A DNA stretch of 64,000 nt from Bacteroidota bacterium (GTDB lineage: Bacteria; Bacteroidota; Bacteroidia; Bacteroidales; Porphyromonadaceae). Shown here piece after piece: positions 1 to 8,453 of the stretch. The first letter of the stretch is position 1. Each line of letters begins with the position of its first letter. Below the pieces are notes generated by a model. That model was not told the origin of the DNA. It was given only the letters and a program-made list of their open reading frames with translations, and did not search any database. The DNA is taken from contig JAEWWU010000018.1 in the NCBI GenBank assembly GCA_023396255.1, positions 62,001-126,000 on the forward strand, written 5' to 3'. Both the position numbers and the translations under genes were made by a program.

Positions 1-2
1 TT

Positions 3-272
3 GTTCTCAATGGAACTGTTTGTAAAGAAGAGATTATAATTCAAAAAGATACCGGAATAGCTAACCTCATTCCCGAATCTATCACGATAACAACACAACC
101 CGGACTCCTCATCCTTCGCAATACTGGGAATAGTTGCAAAACGGTCATCTACAACCTAACGGGAGAAGTTCTACACAAGGATGTTTTGAACGAAGAACTA
201 TCCGTTCCCCTTCCTACCGGTAAATATCTTGTCAAGATCGACGATGCATCCCAAATGGTTATAATCCAATAA
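3..272 (+). CDS. C-terminal end of a T9SS-secreted protein (partial)
   Basis: The reading frame is open from base 3 to a TAA at 270-272 and its beginning lies outside the window. The last ~75 residues look like a type IX secretion type A sorting domain: a strand of the form TVIYNLTGEVL, then a short hydrophilic stretch, then LPTGKYLVKI and a short tail. Such domains carry the protein across the outer membrane and are removed at the surface. Nothing of the functional part is visible, so the activity is unknown. The gene converges with the LRR gene at 380-1963. Confidence 0.7.
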   Translation, partial: VLNGTVCKEEIIIQKDTGIANLIPESITITTQPGLLILRNTGNSCKTVIYNLTGEVLHKDVLNEELSVPLPTGKYLVKIDDASQMVIIQ

Positions 273-295
273 TAATCGGGAATACTACAAACACA

Positions 296-319
296 ATCGG
301 GAGGCTGTAACCTCCCGAT
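296..319. terminator. Hairpin between convergent genes
   Basis: A perfect 9-bp stem (296-304 with 311-319) has a 6-base loop 24 bases past the end of the upstream + strand gene. No strong T-run follows on the + strand, so its role as terminator of that gene is inferred from position. Confidence 0.45.
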
Positions 320-337
320 CCAAAAACAAGTCAAAAA

Positions 338-370
338 AAGTCCGGCGAGCTATCTTTTCTCGCCGGACTT
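338..370 (-). terminator. Rho-independent terminator of the LRR gene
   Basis: A perfect 12-bp stem (338-349 with 359-370) has a 9-base loop and, read on the minus strand, is followed by a run of seven T. It sits 10 bases after the stop of the minus-strand gene at 380-1963. Confidence 0.85.
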
Positions 371-379
371 ACTTTATGA

Positions 380-1963
380 TTACTCTGTACAAAGAACCTT
401 CTTTACGCTACCGTTACTCAAACGAACAACATTTACCCCGGGTTGCAAAGATTCTACACGCAACCCATCTGTCGTATAGATGTCTGTGATTGTAGCATCT
501 TCCCCGTAGAGGACATCTTGTATAGCAAGAGGCGATCCTTCGTAATCAACCCATTCTTCTTTCTCTTTATTGAACTGTCTGGCTACCCAACCGCGTTTTT
601 TTGCAGCAGCAACTTGATCTGTAGTACAAATATTTTGTTCCAAATTCTTAGAATTATCGAAAACTCTAAGCTCACTCATCTTTTGGTTAGCTGCCAAATT
701 GGGCAAAGAGGCAATCATTTTATCCATCTGTTCATTCTTAATTCTATTCATAGAACAAATGAGATAATCCAAATTAAGACAAGCAGTCAAGTCCAAAGCT
801 GTCAATTGATTATGGTTGCATAGCAACGACCTCAAATTTCCATTTTTGGACACATCCAACGTAGTCAATTGATTTTCAGAGCAATCCAAATCGGACAAAA
901 GTGCATTTTGGGTAACATCGAGAGAAGTCAGTCGGTTTTGAGAACAAGTAAAGACAGTAAGGGTCGGACACTTGGTAACATCAAGAGCTGTAAGAAGATT
1001 TTCCGAGCAATCCAAATCGATAATATCCCCCTTGATGACCACACGGCCATCAACGGATTCCAAGACATACATACCGGGCTCACTCTGAGCCAAAGCTCCT
1101 TCTACAACGAAGTTCCCTTTGGCTTTAATCACCAATTCGATGGTTTCTCCTTTTTTCTTGGCGGTGGTTATGGTTACAATTCCAGCATTTTCAGCTACTT
1201 TCCCATCTTTATAAGCGACCCATTTTTGAGCATTCGAATCGTAACACTCCACTGCCCATCCAAGTTTTTGAGCAGCGATAACCTGTTCTTTATCACAAAC
1301 ATTCTTTTCTTTTTCAGATCCGCCCAAAACTCTAAAGACACCCGCCTTATCCTCTTGTGTTCTATCGGGCAAAGAAGCAATAAGAGAGTTCATTTCCTTC
1401 CCCGATATTTGGTTAAAAGAGCACTCCACCTGAGAGAGTTTCTTGTTCTTTGACAAATCCAACAGAGAAAGTTGGTTATCAGAACAATACAATCCTGTCA
1501 AGCGACTATTTCCCGACAAATTCAAAGAGGAGATACGGTTGCCCGAACAATTCAAAACAGTCAGTTCCGGATTATGGGACAAGTCCAAACTCTCAAGACT
1601 ATTGTTCTTACAATTGAGCAAACTTAACTTGGGTGCTTTTGAGGTATTCAATGTCAAAAGTTGGTTATCCTCACAGAAAAGCTCTGTAACTTCTCCTTTT
1701 ATAAGGATCAAACCATTATCTCCCGTAAGAGTGTACTCCTCACCACCCTTAAGAGTTGCCCCCTCCACAGAAAACGAGCCATTGCTGGAAGCAATTGATA
1801 ATTTGATACTTTCGCCCTTCTTTTTCGCGGTGGTCATAGATACCAGAGAAAGAGGTGAGGCATCAACCTCTGACGCCTCTGCCGTGCCTCCCACAAAGGT
1901 GGCAAACGACATAATGGTTACTAATGCAACAAAAACACTCAAATAATTCTTAATTTTTATCAT
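380..1963 (-). CDS. Secreted LRR protein with internal duplication and T9SS sorting domain (InlJ-like)
   Basis: The 527-residue protein starts with a signal peptide (about residues 1-30). It then has two copies of the same module, each opening with a TTAKKKGE segment (about residues 44 and 265). After a short beta region each copy carries several short LRRs of the form L-x2-L-x-C-x2-N-x-L-x2-L and a closing segment with VC/IC..Q(V)..A...GW. The last ~60 residues form a T9SS sorting domain (ITDIYTTDGLRV, LQPGVNVVRL). The design resembles the internalin-related InlJ protein of P. gingivalis, linked there to biofilm behaviour; that parallel is from memory. A promoter at 2031-2061 and a terminator at 338-370 make it a single-gene unit. 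Confidence 0.85.
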   Translation of the reverse strand: MIKIKNYLSVFVALVTIMSFATFVGGTAEASEVDASPLSLVSMTTAKKKGESIKLSIASSNGSFSVEGATLKGGEEYTLTGDNGLILIKGEVTELFCEDNQLLTLNTSKAPKLSLLNCKNNSLESLDLSHNPELTVLNCSGNRISSLNLSGNSRLTGLYCSDNQLSLLDLSKNKKLSQVECSFNQISGKEMNSLIASLPDRTQEDKAGVFRVLGGSEKEKNVCDKEQVIAAQKLGWAVECYDSNAQKWVAYKDGKVAENAGIVTITTAKKKGETIELVIKAKGNFVVEGALAQSEPGMYVLESVDGRVVIKGDIIDLDCSENLLTALDVTKCPTLTVFTCSQNRLTSLDVTQNALLSDLDCSENQLTTLDVSKNGNLRSLLCNHNQLTALDLTACLNLDYLICSMNRIKNEQMDKMIASLPNLAANQKMSELRVFDNSKNLEQNICTTDQVAAAKKRGWVARQFNKEKEEWVDYEGSPLAIQDVLYGEDATITDIYTTDGLRVESLQPGVNVVRLSNGSVKKVLCTE

Positions 1964-2030
1964 AAATCTTTATTCAATTAGAAATACTATTCTATCATTT
2001 TATGCAGACACATATCCCTATACCTAAGTA

Positions 2031-2061
2031 CAAATGTAGCATACTTTGTTTATAAAACAAG
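2031..2061 (-). promoter_or_regulatory. Bacteroidota-type promoter of the LRR gene
   Basis: On the minus strand a CTTG element (2058-2061) is followed after 19 bases by TACATTTG (2031-2038), matching TTTG-N19-21-TAnnTTTG. The start codon at 1963 lies about 65 bases downstream of the -7 element. Confidence 0.65.
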
Positions 2062-2222
2062 TCGCCAAAAGAAATGTTCACCCCACAAGCAATGTGTAAG
2101 TATGTTACGATAGAATGTTGTAAAACTGTCGAATAGCAAACACAGACCGAGTAGCCCTCCTCTCTTTTGAAGAAGGTTGCATTGCAAAATCAGCCAAGAG
2201 GCATCTTCCGAGTATAGAAACT

Positions 2223-2591
2223 TTATTTGAGAAAAACGAAGTAGACTGCCAATATAAGACAACCAAAAGCCACAAAATGGTTCCACTGCAAAGCTGTTCC
2301 CTTAAAAAGCACAACCGAAAAAAAGGCAAAAACAATCAAGCTTACAGCCTCTTGAATAACCTTCAGCTGCACCAAAGAAAAAGGTCCGCCCTGCTCTACA
2401 AATCCCATTCTATTGGCAGGAATCATAAAACAATACTCCGCCAGTGCAATACCCCACGAAAAGAGAATCACAGCATATAAGGGCCAATGGGTGGAAATCT
2501 TCAACTCATCCAACTTAAGATGACCATACCACGCAAAAGTCATAAACACATTGGAAACGAGCAACAGCAAAATAGTATAAAGACCTCTCAT
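2223..2591 (-). CDS. DUF486-family small membrane protein
   Basis: The 122-residue protein has four hydrophobic segments (about residues 4-20, 36-55, 75-98 and 103-120). Features include FAWYGHLK near the first segment, AEYCFMIPANR and the ending FVAFGCLILAVYFVFLK. This matches the DUF486 family, short relatives of drug/metabolite transporters with unknown substrate. It has the usual family length and is intact. It stands alone between the LRR gene and the histidine kinase; no clear promoter was identified. Confidence 0.75.
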   Translation of the reverse strand: MRGLYTILLLLVSNVFMTFAWYGHLKLDELKISTHWPLYAVILFSWGIALAEYCFMIPANRMGFVEQGGPFSLVQLKVIQEAVSLIVFAFFSVVLFKGTALQWNHFVAFGCLILAVYFVFLK

Positions 2592-2701
2592 ACTTACTTA
2601 TTGAAAATTTTTATGGATATCAGATGGGGTTCGGCAAAGCCGGATAATCTCTTCTTATAAACCGAAAAGGACAAGGCACAAACCGAACCTCCTCCCCTAT
2701 T

Positions 2702-3892
2702 TTAGCAAAGTGGCAAAATAATACGGATAGTAGTACCCACGTTGATTTCCGATTCTTTCACAAAAATCCTTCCCTTCATTATCTGTACCACAATGCGTTT
2801 GGCGAGAGAAAGCCCCAATCCCCATCCCCGTTTTTTGGTTGTAAACCCAGGCGAGAATATACGCTTGCGATTCCTTTTGGGAATTCCTCGACCATTGTCG
2901 GTTATATCTATGCAACACTTTTTTCGACGCACAAAACAGTGCACCTCTATGGTACCCTCTCCCAGAGGTAGAGCATCCACGGCATTTTTGACTACATTCT
3001 CTACCACCCACTCAAATAAAGGCTCGGACAACAATACCATAGGAGGCGTGGAGTAGGAACTCCGAAAACGAACCGAAACCTTAGACGAAAAACGCTTCTG
3101 CAAATAGTCCAGCGAAGACAACAGTAGTCTCTCGACATCCACAAGATGCAGCGAAGGTTTAGAACCCACCTTCTGAAATCTATCGGCAATTTGAGCCAAA
3201 CGAGAAATATCTTTGCGCATTTCCTGCGTTGTTCCACCATCCGCCACCATAGCGGGATTCAACTCGATAAGTTCTACCCAAGCCGATAACGAAGAGATGG
3301 GAGTTCCCAACTGATGTGCCGTTTCTCTGCTCAAACCCTCCCATATTCTATTCTGCTCACTCCGCCTTATTGCCCTTATTGCGACAAAGAGAATCAACAA
3401 ATACAAAGCAAAAATGGCGGTTTGCAAGTAAGGGAAGAGCAACAACTTATGCAACGTACTACTTGCCGAATAGTAGAGATATTGCTTTCCTCCGGAAAGG
3501 GACACATTGATTACAATAGGCGGATAACCCTTTTTGAAATTCTTGAGCATACGAGCCAAGTATTCCCTACTCCCCGTTGCTTGGTATTTGTCGGGGATGG
3601 ATATATTCTTAACCGAAACAATGGAATCTCTCTCTGTCGCCAGAATAACCGGAATAGTTTTATTAGATTCTATAATATGCAACATTACGTTGTATGGCTC
3701 CAAGACATCTTCACTCGCCAGGCCTTCTACGGCTTTTGCCCAAGTTTCGATGCGCAGATGCTCTTCGGCTACCATTCGCTCCATCAATTGTTCCGACAAA
3801 TACAAGGGTACCACGGCGGCAATCAGAGCCACAACAGTTAGCAACACATTGAGGTATAGTGAATTTAGTCTTCTATACTTTTTGCTCTTCAT
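2702..3892 (-). CDS. Membrane sensor histidine kinase
   Basis: From the chosen ATG at 3892 the protein has 396 residues. There are two transmembrane segments (about 12-32 and 151-173) flanking an extracytoplasmic sensor domain. The H-box has the Bacteroidota form ETAHQLGTP with His193. The N-box is VENVVKNAVDA and the G-boxes are DNGRGIP and GWGLGLSLAKRIV near the C-terminus. The frame is open to 3994, but a longer start would run through the kbl terminator (3948-3982) and past a -7 element at 3901-3908, so the 3892 ATG is preferred. No response regulator gene is adjacent, so the partner is unknown. Confidence 0.9.
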   Translation of the reverse strand: MKSKKYRRLNSLYLNVLLTVVALIAAVVPLYLSEQLMERMVAEEHLRIETWAKAVEGLASEDVLEPYNVMLHIIESNKTIPVILATERDSIVSVKNISIPDKYQATGSREYLARMLKNFKKGYPPIVINVSLSGGKQYLYYSASSTLHKLLLFPYLQTAIFALYLLILFVAIRAIRRSEQNRIWEGLSRETAHQLGTPISSLSAWVELIELNPAMVADGGTTQEMRKDISRLAQIADRFQKVGSKPSLHLVDVERLLLSSLDYLQKRFSSKVSVRFRSSYSTPPMVLLSEPLFEWVVENVVKNAVDALPLGEGTIEVHCFVRRKKCCIDITDNGRGIPKRNRKRIFSPGFTTKKRGWGLGLSLAKRIVVQIMKGRIFVKESEINVGTTIRIILPLC

Positions 3893-3900
3893 AGTGTTGT

Positions 3901-3908
3901 CAAAGGTA
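3901..3908 (-). promoter_or_regulatory. -7 element of the histidine kinase gene
   Basis: TACCTTTG on the minus strand matches TAnnTTTG and ends 8 bases before the ATG at 3892, implying a very short or absent leader. No good -33 element at the normal distance is visible. Confidence 0.4.
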
Positions 3909-3947
3909 CGGAAAAAGCAAAAAAATATTCGAATGGAGACAAACAAA

Positions 3948-3982
3948 GCGGTGCGTTTCAACTTTTCATCGAAACGCACCGC
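3948..3982 (-). terminator. Terminator of kbl
   Basis: A perfect 12-bp stem (3948-3959 with 3971-3982) has an 11-base loop and is followed on the minus strand by TTTGTTTG. It lies 65 bases after the kbl stop codon. Confidence 0.75.
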
Positions 3983-4047
3983 CCCTAACAACAACTCTTT
4001 GTAAGATCATCCTCCCACAAAGCGTTGAACTATTCCGGTTGGCCCTA

Positions 4048-5238
4048 TTACTTGATTACCCCTAGCTCTTTACCAACTTTGATAAAGGCAGCAATACACT
4101 TATCCAAATGTTCGCGGTTGTGAGCTGCAGAAAGCTGTACTCGGATGCGTGCTTCTCCTTTGGGCACAACAGGATAATAGAATCCGGTCACATAGATACC
4201 CTCTTCGAGCATACGGGCAGCATACTTTTGTGATAGGGGAGCATCATAGAGCATAACGGCGCAAATAGCACTTTGAGTGGGTTTAATGTCAAATCCGGCA
4301 GCCAACATCTTGGTGCGGAAATACTCTACGTTCTCCATCAAACGAGTGTGCAATTCATCAGACTCTTCCAACATCTTGAAGACTTCCAACCCGGCACCTA
4401 CCACGGCAGGGGGTAAAGAGTTAGAGAACAAGTACGGACGAGAACGCTGGCGCAACATAGCAATCACTTCTTTGGGCCCCGTCGTAAAGCCTCCAACGGC
4501 ACCACCAAAGGCCTTGCCCAAAGTGCCGGTATGGATATCTATACGATCGAAGCAATCAAATTGCTCAGCCACTCCGCGTCCGGTAGCACCCACTACACCG
4601 GCAGAGTGACATTCGTCTACCATTACCATAGCATCATACTTTTCTGCCAAGGCACAGATCTTATCCATAGGAGCCACGTTACCGTCCATAGAGAAAACTC
4701 CGTCCGTTACGATAATGCGATGACGCTGTGCCTGCGCTTCTTGAAGACATTTTTCCAACTCTTCCATATTGGCATTGGCATAACGATAGCGTTTAGCTTT
4801 GCACAAACGAACCCCATCAATAATGGATGCGTGGTTGAGGGCGTCACTGATAATGGCATCTTCTTCGGTAAAGAGAGGTTCAAAAACTCCCCCATTGGCA
4901 TCGAAGCAAGCAGCATAAAGGATGGCATCTTCTTTATGAAAGTAGCGAGCAATGGCCTGCTCCAACTGTTTGTGAATATCTTGAGTTCCACAAATAAAAC
5001 GTACGGAGCTCATTCCGTAGCCGTGGCTGTCCATTGCGGCTTTGGCAGCTTTTATCAAGCGAGGATTGTCGGATAACCCCAAATAGTTATTGGCACAGAA
5101 GTTAAGAACTTCCTGTCCCTGATTCACCTTAATATCCGCAGTTTGCGGAGTAATAATAATGCGCTCCTCTTTGTAAAGCCCGGCTTGACGAATGTTTTCC
5201 AATTCATCTGCCAAGAATTGCTTAATCCCTTTGTACAT
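4048..5238 (-). CDS. kbl: Glycine C-acetyltransferase (2-amino-3-ketobutyrate CoA ligase)
   Basis: This PLP enzyme interconverts 2-amino-3-ketobutyrate plus CoA with glycine plus acetyl-CoA, the second step of threonine breakdown. The 396 residues match the usual length. Visible hallmarks are NFCANNYLGLS near the N-terminus, VDECHSAGV (about 207-215) and the PLP-lysine motif HTGTLGKAFGGAVGG with Lys242, as expected for the alpha-oxoamine synthase family. The KBL assignment within that family rests on the N-terminal segment and overall similarity to known Kbl. The DUF5606 gene lies 33 bases upstream on the same strand, so the two are probably co-transcribed. No threonine dehydrogenase gene is in the window. 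Confidence 0.93.
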   Translation of the reverse strand: MYKGIKQFLADELENIRQAGLYKEERIIITPQTADIKVNQGQEVLNFCANNYLGLSDNPRLIKAAKAAMDSHGYGMSSVRFICGTQDIHKQLEQAIARYFHKEDAILYAACFDANGGVFEPLFTEEDAIISDALNHASIIDGVRLCKAKRYRYANANMEELEKCLQEAQAQRHRIIVTDGVFSMDGNVAPMDKICALAEKYDAMVMVDECHSAGVVGATGRGVAEQFDCFDRIDIHTGTLGKAFGGAVGGFTTGPKEVIAMLRQRSRPYLFSNSLPPAVVGAGLEVFKMLEESDELHTRLMENVEYFRTKMLAAGFDIKPTQSAICAVMLYDAPLSQKYAARMLEEGIYVTGFYYPVVPKGEARIRVQLSAAHNREHLDKCIAAFIKVGKELGVIK

Positions 5239-5271
5239 ATGATTATTTTTTGATTGATTGATGTTTCTATT

Positions 5272-5700
5272 TCACTTGTCGTCTCCCTCGGCCTGAGGCT
5301 CCTCTTGGGGTCTGAAAGCAGTGATGCCGGAAACGACCAAAAGGTTGTACCACTTGATCAACTTTTTGATATCCGTAATATAAACTCGTTCTCTATCATA
5401 AGAGGGCAATATCTCTGCCATAAGAGCCGAGTACGCAGCATCATCTTTAAGAGAGGCGAGGTCTACCTCCGCAGTTCCTTTCAGAGCCGATAGGCTTTCC
5501 AAAACTTCGTATAGAGGTATGTCCTCCTCGTTGGTAAATATCGAAATATCTCCCAAAGAAACCACTCTATCGGAGGCATATACGGGCATACGACGTTTAT
5601 TCTTGGGGTCTAAGGCTTCTACGATAAGGCTGTTTTTGGTACGGCTAACCAAACGAAACAAGCCGGGTTTACCGGATACGGATAAAATTTCTTTGAGCAT
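5272..5700 (-). CDS. DUF5606-family conserved protein
   Basis: The 142-residue soluble protein begins MLKEILSVSGKPGLFRLVS, a highly conserved opening in Bacteroidota DUF5606 proteins. It has SDRVVSLGDISIFT in the middle, a conserved YDRERVYITDIKKLIKWYNLL segment, and an acidic tail. The function is not known to me; the N-terminal fold may be Tudor/SH3-like, which is inference. It is the first gene of a likely two-gene unit with kbl, behind a strong promoter match at 5808-5839. Confidence 0.75.
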   Translation of the reverse strand: MLKEILSVSGKPGLFRLVSRTKNSLIVEALDPKNKRRMPVYASDRVVSLGDISIFTNEEDIPLYEVLESLSALKGTAEVDLASLKDDAAYSALMAEILPSYDRERVYITDIKKLIKWYNLLVVSGITAFRPQEEPQAEGDDK

Positions 5701-5807
5701 AAGCTAATTATAGTTCGTTAGTATAAGGTAAAGGGGCATCGGGTCTTGCTTTAAGGCTCGGACAATCCCAATGTTTCTTGCTTAGGATTTTGCCACTTAT
5801 CACGATG

Positions 5808-5839
5808 CAAAGATAAAGTACTCATCGCTCTCTTACAAA
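5808..5839 (-). promoter_or_regulatory. Promoter of the DUF5606-kbl unit
   Basis: On the minus strand TTTG (5836-5839) is followed after 20 bases by TATCTTTG (5808-5815), a full match to the Bacteroidota primary-sigma consensus. The leader to the ATG at 5700 is about 100 bases. Confidence 0.75.
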
Positions 5840-5865
5840 CCCTCTTTTGGGCTCTCCACAAACAA

Positions 5866-5898
5866 TCTCCCCGAACACCTTTTTAGCATTCGGGGAGA
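5866..5898 (-). terminator. Terminator of the TonB-receptor operon
   Basis: A perfect 10-bp stem (5866-5875 with 5889-5898) has a 13-base loop and is followed on the minus strand by TTGTTTGT. It sits 38 bases after the stop of the last gene of the operon ending at 5936. Confidence 0.7.
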
Positions 5899-5935
5899 CT
5901 CAATTCGGGAAAACGTTGTCTATAGAACCTAAAGA

Positions 5936-8395
5936 CTAACGAATAATCACCTTATGAATTTCTTGTCCACAAGTCAAGACATATTTTCCGGGAGTAAGGG
6001 ATATTTCTTGCTCTCCGATAACATCTGATCGATAGATAAGCTGTCCGTTTATGTCAAAGACACAGACCTGTTGAGGACGGGTTGTGGCTACAACCACGGA
6101 AGAAGCCGAGACAGTAATAAATATAGGTTTGCTTGTAATATGTTCTACCGCCACCCTCTCGGCTGGGGTTCCTTGAATCTCTATACGGTGTACAACTTTT
6201 CCGGAGACAAGTTTGATGACAGCCTTTTCTGCTGTTGCCAACGGATAAGTTGCAGGAGCATAAGTCACGGTAATTGTACCACCTTCCTTGGGTAAGATAG
6301 ATTCTTTTACGGCAAAGGACTTACTTCCTTCTACGGTCACTGAAATCTCTCCGGTAAGCCCTTTGGCTGTTATTACAAATTCTTTGTCTTTTTTCTGATC
6401 TACCGGCACCGTTCCGTAATCATACGTTGCAACGTCAGATGTAAGACTTCCCGATGGATTGGCCATTCCGGAAAGAAGAATCTCTTCCTTGTAAATTCCG
6501 TGCCGGATGATCAGCTTAGCTTTTAGCTCCGTTGGCTCCGTTGTACCTTTAGGACTGACGAACTTCACTATCACTTTTCCTCCATCTTTGGATAGCTTGG
6601 TGGTTTCCGTGGAGAATGCAGAAGCTCCCTCGATACTGATGCTCAACTCCTGAGTAAGATTTCGGGTATCAATTTGAATTTCTTTGGACACCACATCTCC
6701 AACGGCAACATTCCCAAACCTAATTTCTTTGTTCTGAAGAATGATTGAGGGGAGAAGCAACTCTCTGGCAACCCACAACGAGGCCCAGCCCTTTTTCTCT
6801 GCGGGGGTTATGGTCAATTTATCTTCGCCTTCGAGAGGAATCCCTCCTCCGGTCATCCCCTGCAAACGAGCAGCCATAACAATGCGCCCCTCTACTATGG
6901 CACTACCGAAAAGTGTGGCAGAGGGTTCCGAAGCAACGTAATTTTTAGAAGACCCTATTTTCATCCCTGCATCAAACTCTTCGTAACGTGTTCCTTTGAA
7001 CAATTCGTAATAGCTCACAAATACTTTTCCGTTTACAGTATGGATCCCCAAGACATTAGAAATATTTTTTTCTTTATTTACATAGCCACATCCTTCTCGA
7101 AGATTGCCCTGCCTATCAAAAGCCAAAGCGTAGGCTGTATGTTTTTTTGCAGGTTGCTCTATAACCCATTCTCCTTTGGTGTTTTTTATGCCACCCTGCA
7201 TACGCCCCCCGAAGTAGAAGTTTTCGGCATCCGCTTCAAAGGCCTGGATAAAGCACAAGACTGAGTTTCCGCCGATCGCCTCTACTTTATAAGTTTTGCT
7301 CCATTCGGGAGTCAATCCAAGGTCGGTGCAGAGGATTCCTATGCGAATACCTTCTGCGGCATCAACCTCAATGGTGCCAAACTTTATTTTTTTTGCTCCT
7401 TCTCCCTTAAGAGAGTAAGCGACGTAAAGCTTATCGCTATCTACTATGAGCTTTTCTGCGACAGATTGAGTAATAACATCCCCCATCTCTTGCAAAAAAG
7501 CCAACACTTTCCCTTGAGGATCCAATTTGATAACAAAGAAGTCTCCCACCGATTTTTGGGGGTCTCCGGTCCAACCCTTTACATTCTTGGCCTTGTAGGT
7601 TTTCCCATCTATCGTTATTTCGCTGCAAAAGTTCCCCGCCAAGTAGATATTCCCGTCCTTGTCAGTCGCGACACTTTTGGATCTTATTGCCGATGGGGTT
7701 CCCCACGCATAATGGGAAGAGGGAGCTTCTGCAGGAGCGTGCGATGCTTCTATTTTTTTATGTAAAACAATTTTACCCGAAGCATCGACCCGAAGCAACA
7801 CGGTTACATCCTTACGATGTCCTTGGTTATCTTTATCTACCACGACAGAACCCAATTCCACATCATAGTTTTTTCCATCAGGCTGAACAAATCGCAATAG
7901 ATCTCCATCATCCTCCTTACTGACTTGAGATCCTCTGCACGTAAAATAGACAAGAAAACCGCCATCCGGCGTTGGGACCATATGGTCATAATTGGAGTAA
8001 ATATCGGAACGGGTAGAGTATAACTGCCACAACATTTTTCCCTGTGGGGTCACTTTATAAAAAGCCAAATTACTGGTTCCCGTGGCTGAGTTTTTCTTTG
8101 CCACATCTCCCGTCGAAGTCGTTGTTTGGTTCTCCGCACCAACGGTAAGAGTCATACTAATCTTCTCCTCTCTGGTAAACGTTTTGGTGTACGAAGTCAA
8201 AATGAGATTACCATCTGAAGTTGTAATAACCGTTCCCGGTAAGTTTTGAGGTTGTTTTCCCTCAAGGGTTACAGTTGTCTCCCCTAAACCGTGCCACAGA
8301 TACTTGTTGGCCACAGGCTTTGCATCTTGCCCCCAAAGGGTTACGCCCCCCAAGAGGATCAAGAGAAATAGTAAATTGATTTTTTTCATTTGCAT
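5936..8395 (-). CDS. Large secreted protein with Ig-like repeats and T9SS sorting domain
   Basis: From the ATG at 8395 the protein has 819 residues; the frame opens at 8443, but the signal peptide (MKKINLLFLLILLGG...LWGQ) begins only at the internal ATGs. The N-terminal ~540 residues carry propeller-like repeats with turns such as TPQGKMLW, DASGKIVLH and DPQGKVLAF. Two Ig-like domains of the ASH/Hydin type follow (about 560-760; FGNVAVGDVVSKEI and YGTVPVDQKKDKEF). A T9SS sorting domain ends the protein (VCVFDINGQLIY...LTPGKYVL). It is the last gene of the TonB-receptor operon, suggesting it is the surface-exposed or released partner of that system. The ligand is unknown. Confidence 0.8.
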   Translation of the reverse strand: MQMKKINLLFLLILLGGVTLWGQDAKPVANKYLWHGLGETTVTLEGKQPQNLPGTVITTSDGNLILTSYTKTFTREEKISMTLTVGAENQTTTSTGDVAKKNSATGTSNLAFYKVTPQGKMLWQLYSTRSDIYSNYDHMVPTPDGGFLVYFTCRGSQVSKEDDGDLLRFVQPDGKNYDVELGSVVVDKDNQGHRKDVTVLLRVDASGKIVLHKKIEASHAPAEAPSSHYAWGTPSAIRSKSVATDKDGNIYLAGNFCSEITIDGKTYKAKNVKGWTGDPQKSVGDFFVIKLDPQGKVLAFLQEMGDVITQSVAEKLIVDSDKLYVAYSLKGEGAKKIKFGTIEVDAAEGIRIGILCTDLGLTPEWSKTYKVEAIGGNSVLCFIQAFEADAENFYFGGRMQGGIKNTKGEWVIEQPAKKHTAYALAFDRQGNLREGCGYVNKEKNISNVLGIHTVNGKVFVSYYELFKGTRYEEFDAGMKIGSSKNYVASEPSATLFGSAIVEGRIVMAARLQGMTGGGIPLEGEDKLTITPAEKKGWASLWVARELLLPSIILQNKEIRFGNVAVGDVVSKEIQIDTRNLTQELSISIEGASAFSTETTKLSKDGGKVIVKFVSPKGTTEPTELKAKLIIRHGIYKEEILLSGMANPSGSLTSDVATYDYGTVPVDQKKDKEFVITAKGLTGEISVTVEGSKSFAVKESILPKEGGTITVTYAPATYPLATAEKAVIKLVSGKVVHRIEIQGTPAERVAVEHITSKPIFITVSASSVVVATTRPQQVCVFDINGQLIYRSDVIGEQEISLTPGKYVLTCGQEIHKVIIR

Positions 8396-8453
8396 TATTA
8401 TTAAAGAGTAAATAAACTTTGCGTAAAATCTCTCACATTTCACATTCGTTCCT

